DNA of 64,000 nucleotides from Symbiodinium natans (Eukaryota; Sar; Dinophyceae; Suessiales; Symbiodiniaceae), in assembly GCA_905221605.1 (NCBI GenBank), contig CAJNDS010001768.1, positions 124,001 through 188,000 on the forward strand, in the 5' to 3' direction. Made by a program: the position numbers and the translations under genes. The notes beneath the pieces were generated by a model. It was not told where the DNA came from, did no database searches, and saw nothing but the letters and a program-made list of their open reading frames with translations. Each line of letters opens with the position of its first letter. Position 1 is the stretch's first letter. Below are positions 1 to 11,800 of the stretch, piece after piece.

Positions 1-511
1 TAGCAACAACATCCACAAGTTCACCTTGCACATAGCTGCTGTCGCCGTCATCCTCGTGCCTGCCCCATGTCACAACAGAACCGTCTCCACGAATTGCAGC
101 AAACGCCAGAGATGAGGCAACAATCTGCTGCACGTTGCGAAGCTCATCTTGCACAGCACTGCTGTCACCGCCGCACTCTGGATCGCCCCAGGTGTTCACA
201 GACCCATCGTCCAGAATTGCCGCAAAAGCTGAGCCACAGCTGGCGATGCTGACGACTGCGGCACGGCCGGTGAATGCTGCCGCCGGGACCTCCCCGCCGT
301 AATCCTTACGACCCCATGCCACAACAGACCCATCGCCCTTGATAGCAGCAAAAGCATAAAACGAAGCTTGGAGAGCTGTCATATTTGACACATCAACCTT
401 CGAGGCAACGCCACTTTGCACTGACTGCTGCATCAAAGAAGACAGGACCTTTCCCTGCACTCGCTTGTTCAATGTATTGTCAAGTACCAGCTCAGCATGC
501 GGCCAACGTTT
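1..511 (-). CDS. RCC1-like repeat protein, partial (3' part runs off window)
   Basis: Read right to left, about 170 codons are open to the window edge. The product repeats an RCC1/BLIP-II-like unit: a phrase of the type FAAI-x-GDGSVV-x-WG recurs near plus positions 345-310, 215-185 and 100-62 (YAFAAIKGDGSVVAWG, SAFAAILDDGSVNTWGD, LAFAAIRGDGSVVTWG). The linkers resemble GGDSSAVQDELRNVQQI. Such repeats form beta-propeller blades used as protein-interaction or exchange-factor modules. The tract opens with KRWPHAELVLD directly after an AG dinucleotide (plus 512-513), which fits a 3' splice site. In the same frame a TGA lies at 518-520, so either the exon starts at 511 or the copy is broken there. 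Domain call is firm; gene boundaries and intactness are not. Confidence 0.65.
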
Positions 512-540
512 CTCAGGTCAGTCCAAAGCGTTTGGCTGCC

Positions 541-722
541 TCTTACATCAAATCCTTACAAGCCATGCCTTTTCAAGACAGGTGCATCCACGCATGAGGC
601 TGCAGCTGCCAGCGCACAATCGCAGACCGAGGATGAAGAAGATGCGCAAGGATCCTCAGGCATTTCGGTCAAACGCAGGTCAGCCCAGAGCGTTTCCTAG
701 GGCTCCGAAGTTCTCCGGTCAA
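541..722 (-). other. Possible upstream exon or relic of the RCC1-like gene
   Basis: An open minus-strand stretch reads MPEDPCASSSSSVC then DCALAAAASCVDAPVLKRHG, ends at a TAA, and has a donor-like GTAAGG just before it. The segment near 675-690 repeats the sequence near 520-535 (AACGCT-T/C-TGG-A/G-CTGACCT), so a short local duplication is present. The splice phase does not join cleanly to the RCC1 tract, so this may be a pseudogene part. Confidence 0.25.
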
Positions 723-1283
723 AAGGGCTCCGAAGAACTCCTTCAAGTACTCGCCGTTCTCCAACGCCCCTTGCTGCCGCCATCGTCTCCGCACGGCAAG
801 CAGAACGACAAACTCGGCGCTCAATTTAGCACAAATTCACAATAGTGGTTGATGTTGTAGTTCCAGTGGTGTTCTTATCAACGAGGTCCGAAAGCGAACC
901 TGGCAAGAACCACCCATGAACGGTGAGACAGAAGGAGACTAATTTAGACAAGGGCTCCAGCTCTTGCGCTCCGACCTGTTGCGGAAGTCACCGTCGCGCC
1001 TGCAGGGTCAAGACAGCTCCAAACGGTGCAACTCTACAAAAACAAACACTTCAACCCCCGAGCCTGAGCGGCATGGTGCATCTGCTGGCGCTACTTCTTT
1101 CGAGCCTAAAACCGTCATGCGGATATATTACTTACGAGCAAGTTTTGCCCGGCTATAATTATTCTAAACATTCCTCGCGTCCAGGGGGCACGCAACGCGG
1201 AAAGATGTGGAAAGTCTCAGGGAACAAAAGCCAGGAGAGGTGGAAGCGGTGGAGGGGTCCTGGCGGTGGCGGGGGTCCTGGCC
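723..1283. other. Unassigned sequence
   Basis: Not heptamer-rich. Open frames are short on both strands and none carries a motif I recognise. The phrase GGCTCCGAAG occurs twice near 699-733. Confidence 0.4.
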
Positions 1284-1497
1284 GGAGGGGTGGAGGGGTG
1301 GTGGGGTGGTGGAGGGGTGTGGAGGGGTGTGAAGGGGTGTGAAGGGGTGTGAAGGGGTGTGGAGGGGTGGAGGGGTGGAGGGGTGGAGGGGTTGGAGGGG
1401 TGGAGGGGTGGAGGGGTGGAGGGGTGGAGGGGTGGAGGGGTGGAGGGGTGGAGCTGGAGGGCTGGAGGGTGGAGGGCAGTGGAGCAGTGGAGGGGTG
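1284..1497. repeat. G-rich minisatellite, GGAGGGGT units
   Basis: Tandem units of the type GGAGGGGT with T/G variants run about 210 bp. Four units read GTGAAGGGGT. The C-rich strand is open in two frames and reads as proline/serine-rich peptides, a by-product of the repeat. Runs of four Gs make it a G-quadruplex candidate. Confidence 0.85.
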
Positions 1498-2851
1498 CAG
1501 GCAACTGTCTTTTAAATACACAAGTTAAACAGCACTTTTATACTACCTCCGTGGCTCCGGGGGCCTGGCCGCCCTCCACTTATTTAAAAAACTACACCGT
1601 ATCAGTAAGTTTAGGGCTTGAGGCCATTTCGGGTTTATAGGGTTTAGTTGGTACCTATTATAAGGCCTACGCTCGCAGGGAATACTTAGGCTTGTGCCTT
1701 TGGGACCTTATGCGAGTAAATTCTAAACACCCCGCCCCCAACCATCACCTGAAGGACACACAAACACCCTAAACTCTAAACCCTAAACCCTAAAGCCTGA
1801 ATCCTGAACCCTAAACCCTGAACCCTGAACCCAACAACACAATGGAGCATAACTCCTGATCAAACAAAGCCTGATCCCTAAGCCCTACAGCCCTGCGGAT
1901 GACAACAGGGAGCATGCCCTCCTTAACGTCACGCCCGTCCTTGAGCCTTGAGACCCCAAGAACCTGTACGTTTTGGTTTAGGGTGTCTGGTTTCGGGTTT
2001 AGGGTTTCGAGTGGTTTAGGGTTCCGAAACCCGAAACCCACAGGGTCGTCAAAACCTGGAGGGATCCGGCCCAGGTGCCCCAGAAGGGGAGCTTGAGGTC
2101 ACCAATGGCCTTTCGTGGGCGTTGATAGGATCTAGGGACTAAGGTAAAACCCTAAACCCTAAACCCTAAAACCCTCACAGCCTAAACCCTAAACACTAAA
2201 CCGCAGACCCTACGGGAATTTTTGGGTTTAGGCCTGGTAGGGTTTCGGAGGGGTTGAGGGGTTTCTATGGGAGCTTGAGGGGCTTTGTTTCGGAGCGCAA
2301 GGGGGCTGCCGTAGCGCTCTAGGGGTTTAGGGGGGGTTCGTATCAGGCGTTGGGGGGACTGGGTAGGGGCACCCATGAGTAAAGAGAGTCCCACGTTCAG
2401 GATTCGGGTCTTGGGCTTCCTTGCCTCACAACTGCTCACATGAACAAACCCCACAAGCCCAGGGAGGACTCCGGGGGTTCTCGGTGGGCATCCTGCCCTG
2501 GGGTTTTGGGTTTAGGGTTTAGGGTTTAGGGTTTAGGGTATAGTACTGGGTTTGGGGTTTAGGGTTTGGGGTTTAGGGTTTGGGGTATAGGGCATAGGGT
2601 TTAGGGATGCCAATCCTGAACACTACCTCCGAAGCCCCAGACGTCTGAACCACCGGGCCGCTACACCCCAACACCCCTAAACCCCAGAACCCTTTAAGCG
2701 CTTTAGGGTTTAGGGTGTACTTCTTGGGGTTCAGGTGCATCGTCTTGTTTAGGGTCTAGGGTTTGCTTTTTAGGGTTTAGGGTGTTTTGGGGGGTTTATA
2801 AAGGTTTAGGGTATATCCCAATTCCCTATCATTCCCTCATGGTCCCCCAGC
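1498..2851. other. Degenerate heptamer region downstream of the nucleotidyltransferase exons
   Basis: Mainly scattered TTTAGGG/CCCTAAA variants. Islands at 1880-1990 and 2040-2140 are open on the minus strand; the latter contains AIGDLKLPFWGTWAG after an AG and could be a further 3' exon of the nucleotidyltransferase gene, but family motifs are too weak to call. Confidence 0.3.
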
Positions 2852-2890
2852 GTGCTGCACGAACCGCCCGAAGCTGAATCCGCCTTTCTC
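2852..2890 (-). CDS. Nucleotidyltransferase exon, FGRFV region
   Basis: Thirteen codons, EKGGFSFGRFVQH, fitting the family's FG-x-FL helix. Acceptor cccctcaag|GAG, donor CAC|GCTGGG (GC type). Later exons were not identified. Confidence 0.55.
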
Positions 2891-5800
2891 CTTGAGGGGT
2901 TGGAAGTCTGGGCTTTTGTTGGGGTTTACGGTTTAGCTTTTCTGGCGCTCGTTTCGGGCTTATAGGCTTGAAGGTTTAGGGACTTGCACCGAGAGTAGCC
3001 CTGCAACTGAACAGATGACTGCATACCCCATAGATTAACCTTAGATTCCTCTAAGAATCGGCTTCCCCAAAGCAATCACCGAGAGTTTCTGGTCCCCATA
3101 CCGTCTTACCTTTCTTGGAGACTAAGTGACCCTTGGATTTGTTGAGGACTAAACTCACCCCCAAAATGGTCTAAGGTTTAGCGTTGCATCACCAGGGAAG
3201 ATGTTCCCAACCAAAACCCAAAAACACAAACCCTAAACCCTAAACCCTAAACCCGAAACCCTAAACCCTAAACCCTAAACCCTAAACCCCAGTTACCTGC
3301 AGCCTCCACCGGCCTCTTCACCGTAAACTCCTCGAACCCGAAGGCTCCAAAATCCTTAAACGCCCCCCTGAACCCCGTAAACGCATCAACCCCATAGCCT
3401 TACACCCTGTAGACCCAAAACCCGCACATAACCCTATAAGCCCTTGGCTGCTGAGTTCATAAGCCCCCAAAAAGTGCACACTTTCAGTTCTATAGGGGAT
3501 TATGGTATCCCAAAACGTGTAAAGTGTACTCACTCAGCAGCTGAGACCCCGATAGAGCCCCAGAAACCCCGAGACCCCGAAAAAATCTCAACCCCAGGAT
3601 CCGTAAACCCTAGACCCCTAAAGCCAAAAAGACCCGAAACCCCTAAACCCTAAACCCGAAAGCCCTAAACCCTAAACCCTAAACCCTAAACCCGAAACCC
3701 CGGGCTCCGTCACGTTCGTGAGCGAAGAAGAGCGCAAGAGAAGCCCTGAATTGAACTCTGGGATTCGCCTGGGCGACGCGTGGGGGTTTTCAAAAGGGAA
3801 GGGGTTTAGGGTTTAGGGTTAGGGTTTAGGGTTTAGGGTTTAGGGTGTAGGGTGTAGGGTTTAGGGTTTAGGGCTTAGGGCTTAGGGTTTAGCATCTCAT
3901 GAAAAGCTGCAGGCGGGGTGCTTTAGGGTTTGGGGCCCTAGGGTAGGGAGCCTAAGGTCTATGGTTTGAGTGAACTTTATGTTTTCATAATGTTATGAGA
4001 TTCTGTATCCTAAACCCTAAGCCCTAAACCATGTGTCTCCGAGGCCTGGATGTTCGACTCGTATACAGTGACTGTACCTGGAGGCTCTAATGTAGCTTCC
4101 TCTTCGGTTTTTGGGTTTAGGGTTTAGTTCTAGGGGATTCTAGTTCTAGTATACCACCCCACAAAAGGTACTACATAGGAGCCTGTATAGCCTGAGAGGT
4201 GGCCTGAAGAGTCACGTGCGCGCCGACATAGGCATGCCGCGATCAGACAGGCGGCGGTCGAACCAACGTAGCGCCTTGGGCTCTGCGTATGGTCGTGGCC
4301 CAGCCGTAGAACACTGGCAAGTGCTTTCTTCCTTCAGAAAGGATGCACCAGTATGCGTAAGCCAGTGGAAGACTTGAAAGTGAAGACATCTCGGCGCAGC
4401 ACGGTTGCGACCACGCCCAGTGGTCAGGCAGTAAGCCCTCAACCCTAAAACCCTAAACCGTACTTGTCGGGGTTTACATAAGGCCGCAGGGAGCGGTGTG
4501 GGGGCGGTAAAGGGACCCTTATACACCCTTGAATACCCTGCAAAACTTCTTTACCCTATAAACCCCAAGGGCCCACACTTCAGAACCCTTTAAAGAAGAT
4601 AAGGGACCGAATTAGGGGACAATGTAGCTTCCCTTAGACACCCAGGGCTCAAGAAAGGGCTAACTCAGGGCGACTTGGGCCGACTTTGAAGGCACAATCC
4701 TTCGCACCCAAACCAAAACTCCTCCCAAAGCCCTAAATCCCGATAAACCCCATATAACCCCATCATCATCATGGAATCCCTGAACCCTTAACCCTAAATC
4801 CCTATAAACCCTATAAACCCGAGAAAGGCCATATAAAAACCCTATGACAACACTGTAAACCCTATTAACCCTATAAACCCTGTAAGCAAAACAAACCCAA
4901 AAAAACCTGTAAACCCTACAAACCCTGTAAACACTACAAACCCTAAATCCTATAAACCCTATAAACCCTATAAACCTTGTAAACCCTCTAGACCCTGTAA
5001 ACCCTATAACACCCCGTAAACCCTATCAACCATGTAAACCCTATAAACACTACAAACCAAAAACCCTCCAAACCCTACAAACAAACCCGAAAACCCGAAC
5101 CCTGAAGCCCAAACACCCTAAAGCCTTAAAACCCTAAACCATGAAACCACGAAACCCTAAAAACCTACACCTAACCCTAAAACCCTAAAACCCTAAACCC
5201 TAACCCTAAACCCCAAAACCCCTCGACCCTAAACCCTAAAACCTTAACCCCAAACCCTAAAGCCTAGCCCTAAACCGTAAACCCTAACCCCTAAAACCCT
5301 GAACCCTAGCCCTAAAACCTAAACCCTAAACCCTATAAACCCTAAACCCTAAACCCTGAACCCTGAACCCTGAACCCTCAAGCCAAGACTTCACTGAGGT
5401 GCTTCCATGCCTGAGGCTCCAGGATGTAGAACAAGGGCGACACCTCGTGGCGCAAGGCTTCGAAGACACGAGAGGGTTTAGGGTTTAGGGTTTAGGGTTT
5501 AGGGTTTAGGGTTTAGGGTTTAGGGTTTAGGGTTTAGGGATTGGGGTTTAAGGCTTAGGTTTTAGGGTTTAGGGTTTCGGGGGGGCCGGGGGGGCCGGGG
5601 GGGGGGGGGGGGGGGTTGGGTTTAGGCTGTAGGAGTTTAGGGGTTGAGGGTTTATAGGTTTGGAGGTTTAGGGTGTTTGGGGGGTTTACTGGTTAGGGGG
5701 GGGGGGGGGTTCTGGAGTCGGGGGGTTTGGGGTTCAGGGATAATCCTCAAGCAAAGTGTGGCGGGGAGGGGGGGGTGGGGGGGGGAGGGGTGCGGGGGGT

Positions 5801-8800
5801 TAGGTTTAGGTGCTTACAGGGTTGGGAGGTTTGGAGATATCGGGATTCTCTTAGTCGAACTTAAGCAATAGTGTCTGAGACAAAGTCAGTGTTGAGAATA
5901 GGGGGAATGGAAGGGGTGGGGTGCATAAAGGATGTGGCCTTCAGCCCTAAAACCTACTAAACCCTAAACCCTAAACCCTAAACCCTAAACCCTAAACCCT
6001 AAACCCCAAACCCTAAACCCTAAACCCAAGGGGGCTTAGAGGGCCCAGAGGGCTTAGAGGGCTTCTAAGTTTAGGCTTCGCAGGCCGGGAGAAATGGCAG
6101 ACTCTCTGCTGCTGCCTTGCTCTATTTGAAGCCGGTTCTGAACCAAACATCACTGTACTTAGGGTTTAGGGTTTAGGGTTTAGGGTTTAGGGTTTGGGGT
6201 TTGGGGTTTAGGGTTTAGGATAACTGTACTTATAACCCACTTATTAGCCCCTTACGTGCCCTAATGGCTATAAGTACAGTTGTAAGTACAGTTACACTTG
6301 GTTAAGAAGCACCGTGACAGGTTGTCGGACCGTGCTGCGGCCGCCAAACCCGAGCCCGTAACTCTAAACTTTCTAGACTCCTATACCCTAGGTTGCCCAG
6401 TAACCTAGGGATGAAAAAGGGTGCCCTTTTTTGCTTAAAGGGGTTTATAAGGGAACCTAAACCTACCAAAAAGGGAATAAGGGTACTACTGGGCATCCTA
6501 GTACAAGAGCGTGCTCTGGACGTCACACATATTCCGCAGTCACCGCGAGGCGGCGATCGCATGATGGCCCCATATCATCCACAAACTGCCTAAGATTCGA
6601 AGGGGTTTAGGGTTTAGGGTTTAGGGCAAAGCACGCAAAGCCCTAACGCTCCAAGTCTCCATGTCCCACTCTGGAGAACACTTCGACTTAGACACCAACA
6701 GCTGGCTACATGGGGGGGTTTACCAAACATTTGGGACCGCGCGTCTATATTGACTCACCCTAGATACCCATATTATGGGTGCATGCCTAAACCCTATAAA
6801 CCCAAAAAATGCCCTAAACCCTAAACTGCCCTAAACCCCCTGAGCCCCTCAAAACCCCTAAACCCTCAAACCCACATGGATCCCCGAAACCCCGACTCCG
6901 AAGCGCCTAACCCCATAAACCCTAAACCCTGAACTGAAACCCTGAACCCCCTAAACCCTAAACCCTAAACCCTAAACCCTAAACCCTAAACCCTAAACCC
7001 TAAACCCTAAACCTAAACCCTAAACCCTAAACCCTAAACCCTAAACCCTCCCAAGCCCCGACCCCTGAGCTGCGGGCGAACGGAAAATCGGAGCCGCGGC
7101 TCCCAGCAGCGGGCTTCTCGACGAAGGTCACGACCTGCACTTGGTTTAGGGTTTAGGGTTTAGGGTTTAGGGTGTAGGGTGTAGGGTGTAGGGTTTAGGG
7201 TTTACCTGGGTCGCCGAACCCGTGGTTTGTTCTTGGTTGTGTTGGATCCGCACGTAGCTGAAGGACATGGGCCTTGTTGCCCAACTCACGCCCATCAATC
7301 CTTAAAAGTCCCATAAGCGAGGCAATACTCACGCCCGTTATTGTCAACCTCCTCACCCACGCCTTGGGGATCACTCGAAAGCCTTTACCCTATAAACCCC
7401 TAATTCAAGGGTGTACTTGGTCGGTCCAGCAGTAGCCTTTAAGCGCTTCGGATTTTAGGGTCTGGGCGGTTAAACAGGCCTTGTTTTGGGCTTAGGCAAC
7501 CTTCAAACTTATAAACTCTGCGGTGCTAAGCCCTAAGCCCTAAACCCCTAAACCCTACACCCCTAAATCCTACAAAACCTGAACAGGTATATAGCCCAAC
7601 CATACTAAACCCTAAACCCTCAACCCCAAACCCTAAGCCCTCAACCCTAACCCCCCAAGGTCCAGCCTTGCTGGTCTGAACATCAACCTCGCACATGCCC
7701 CGCTCCGACGGGTTGTCCACGTCCCTGCGCCTCGAAACTGCGAATGGACTCCCCTTGCGGTTTGAGCTTAAGATAGCCAACTTTGAAGAGCTTATGCATT
7801 GCAACGGCTTCCCAGACCCAAGAGTAAGCTAGGAATCAAAATCGGAATCAAAAGGGTACGCTTTTTTTGGTTCAAAGGGGAACCTAAACCCTTCACCAAG
7901 GGAATAAGGGCCTACTCCGGGTCCTGGGAATGAACTCCCCTTGCGGTTTTGAGCTCAGGGCCTAGGATGCACTCTGGTGACCCTAAACCCCAAACCCCAA
8001 ACCCTAAACCCCAAACCCCAAACCCTAAATCTTGAACCCGGGGAGTCCCATGAATTCGAGGGCTTGAAGATACGTCTGCTTTTTGTTGGGTTCAGGGTTT
8101 AGGGTTCAGGGTTTACGGTGCAGGGTTTGAGGTGGAGGGTTTAGTGTTTAGGGAGGGGAAATTGAGGGGGAAAACCATGAAACCGTTAACCCTAATTCAA
8201 GGGCATACTCTGTGGGGTCTGGAAGTAGGGTTTTGGGGTTTCGGGTTTGACCATGGCTTACGCTTCACCGCTAAGGCCGGGGTTGAGGCAACAAGGTTTA
8301 GGGACATCTACCACCATGGGGCTGGTTCTCGTAGGTTTAAGATGAGACGGTACCGGTGCTTCGAAAAACCCATATCAAAAACCTTAAACGCCAAGCACGG
8401 GGCGCCCGGCGCTTGAACACTGAACGCACCCTTAACCCCTAAAACTGCTGCGTTTAGGGTTTAGGGTTAAGGGTTTAGGGTTTAGGGTTTAGGGTTTAGG
8501 GTTTAGGGTTTAGAGAACAATTCTTGGGCCTTGCTGTAGAAGGTGTTGGGGTGATTTGGGGTTTGGGGTTTAGGGCAGGACGCCCTGGCTTACCCCCCAA
8601 CTCCGTGAACCCCAACAGATGGAGTTTGGGGCTTGCAGGGTTTAGAGTTTAGGGTTTAGGGTTCAGGGTTTAGGGTTGCGGGATTCGGGTTGCAAGGTTA
8701 GGTTTGGGGGGAGGGGGCGGGGGGGGGGGGGGACGGAACCCTAAGCCTTATACCTTCAACCCTGAACTACACGCTTTTAGGGTTTAGGGTTTAGGGTTTA

Positions 8801-11800
8801 GGGTTTAGGGTTTCAGTCTTAGGCACCTGTGCCCTCCGGAAGGCACCCTGCGAGCTGAACACGGGGCTTTTACTTTGGACCCTCAAGGTGGTGGTTTTGG
8901 AGTTTGGGGTTTGGGGTTTAGGGTTTAGGGTTTGGGGTTCAGGGTTTAGGGTATCATCTGGTGGCTTAAGGGACAAAGAAGGAGTATGTTAAGGGGGAAT
9001 TCTAAAACCCGAAACTCCCAACCCCCAAACCCACACCGGCCACTCTGCAGCCATTGTGGCCCATAGTAGAGCATCAGAGAGCCACCCTTGTAGAAGTGGA
9101 AGTCTAAAATCCTCCATTTCTTTTGTTGCCCAGAGTTTAGGGTTAAGGGTTTAAGGGTTTAAGGGTTTAGTTTAGAGGTTCAGGGTTTAGGGTTTGTGCG
9201 GGTTGTAGGGGGCTTTGGGGAGCATCGCACAGAACCCGAGAGCGCCTGACACACACGGAGTCACGGAATCTAGCGAACAATGGCAGGATGCCATGTGGGC
9301 CCCAAACCCTAAACCCTAAACCCTAAACCCTAAACCCTAAACCCTAAACCCTAAACCCTAAACTCAACAGCCTAAAGCCTGAACTGAAATCTCAAGATGC
9401 AAGGCCGCAACTTGACTGTGAGCCCACCTACGACAAAAGGCATGAGTACCTAGACTCAAGGGTAACCTAAGGGTCCATGTACCCGGGTTTAGGGTTTGGG
9501 GTTTAGGGTTTAGGGTTTAGGGTTTAGGGTTTAGGGTTTAGGGTTTAGGGTTTAGGGCTACAATTAACCCTCACGGTCCATGTACCTGAATAGGGAGTAC
9601 TTGGTCGTAATAAAGTGCTGCCTATATAGGGACTTTGGGGCCCAAGTATGCAATCATGCGGTACATGGTGCAGGGGTATCCTAGGTTTCAGAAGGGTACT
9701 CTTTTTTTGTTTCAAGGGGCTTTTTCGGGACCCTAAACCCTAAAAAAGGGCCTACTCCGGGACCTGGGTACAGTGCACTAAAAGACTGTTGATGTGTGTG
9801 TGGGTGCTCCAAATTCGAAACCCCGATCTTCTGCCTGTCCTCTGCAAGTCAAAATCCTTGAAAAACAGCGTGTCGCCGGCGAAGACGATGACATCCCGAC
9901 CTATTCTAATCGCTTTGTAACGAGGCTGTACAGTACCTGAAGCCCAAACCCAAAACCCTAAAACTCTAAGATCCTAAAACCCTAGAATCCTTAACCCTAC
10001 ACCCAAAACCAAAAAGCCCAAACCCTAAGCCCAAGACACTCCAACCTTCGGGAAGGTGGAGCTTTTTGGTCGCAGCCCAACGGACTTAACCTCCACACCC
10101 AAAGGCTTGAACCCTGAACCCTAAACCCTCAACCCTAAACCCTAAACCCTAGCCCTAAACCCTAAACTCTAAACACTAATCCGTTTTGGGTCTGAAGCCC
10201 CCTTCTTTCTCACATCTCCCATCCTCGGACAGAGTGGGAAGAGGAGGAGGTTTCCACATGTCGTTCTGGCTTGGGCTCTGGGTCTTCATTAGGGTTTCGG
10301 GTTGAGGGTTTTGGATTGATGGTTTAGGGTTTAGGGTTGGCTTGGGCTCTTGGTCTTCAGTGATTAGGGTTTCGGGTTGAGGGTTTAGGGTCGATGGTTT
10401 AGGGTCCAGGGTTGAGGGTTTCAGGCCCTGGGTGTTCACTTGGAAGCTCTTTTGACTCAGTAAGTCAGTACGTCTACCTAGTACCCGCAAGACAGACCCC
10501 TTTGTCGTCCAGCAACTTCTTTCTCCTGCTTTTGCTACTTCAACCTGCTTTTGCGCCACTTCAACCCTGAACCCTAAACCCTAAACCCTGAACCCTAAGC
10601 CCTAAGCCCTAAGCCCTAAGCCCTAAGCCCTAAACCCTAAACCCTAAACTTCACTCTGAACTCAGGGTTTCGAGCCAAGGTCTGATCTGAGGTCGATGCT
10701 TTCGATGGCGCCCAGCACCCTTGGCTGGGTGACCCCTAATCCCTAAACCCTAAACCCTAAGCCCTAAACCCTAAACCCTAGCCTGCACCCACCCTGCACC
10801 CTGCACCCCAAGCCGCAGCTCCGGTAGTGTATCCCTAAACCCTAAACCCCAAGCCCCTGAACCCTAAACCCTATGATGAACCAGTACCCCAGTACCACAG
10901 CACAGGCTTGACTATTAAAAAGAAAACACGGCCACATCACAAGTAGCTATGAAGAGATTCTGCCTTGCAATGGTTTCCTAGACCCAATTGAGTAACCTAG
11001 GAAGAAAACAGGGTGCCCCCTGTTTGGCCTGAAAGGGCTTCTCAGGGAGAACCTAAGCCCTAAAAAAAGGGAACTTGCGCAAGCCAGGCCTCGGCCTGTG
11101 TTGTTTTGGCAACGGAGGAGTTTAGGCTCTATGAGGCTGTGCTGTAGGCTTCCATGGCGCGTAGTGCAGTTCGTCTCAGCTGCATGTGCCTTTCGGGGAC
11201 GTGAAGCCTCTTAATGTGTGCACGTGACAGGTGGAAAGGAACATGTCAGCAAGAAAGAGAAAGACACGAGCTTACGAAGACACCCCACTTGAACCCTGTA
11301 CTGGAGCGAGGAACCAGCAAACCCTATCCAACCGTGCACCTGCTGAATGAATGGCTGTAGACAAGATTCTGGGATCGGGTGTTGCTTGAAGAGATCAGGT
11401 CTTGCAATTCGTGGAGTTGGGTTTAGGGATTGTAGGGCGCAGGTGAACAGAACTAAAGGCTGCATCGTAAGCGAAAGCTTGCATTGGGGTCCAACACCTC
11501 AACACGGGGCGGGGGGAAGGAAAGGTCGACAGAAATGACTTTCGGCATATGAATGACAGATAGTCTACTCCAGCCTACTGCAGCCCTAAAGCCCCCAGCA
11601 ACAAACAGTACTCCGACACCCAATCCCTCAAGCCCTCAAGCCCTAAAACTCTAACGCCCTCAAGCCCTCAAGACCTCAAGCCCTGAAACTCTATCGCCCT
11701 AAAGCCCTAAGCCTTAGACCCTAAACCCTAAAGCCACAAGGAGCAAACCCAGCCCCTATGCGCCAAGACCTAAGCCCAAGAGTAAGCTAGAAAACAACAG

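Noticed and set aside
1217-1521. Proline-rich open frames on the minus strand
   Set aside because: Produced by the GGAGGGGT minisatellite; open in two frames at once with no domain.
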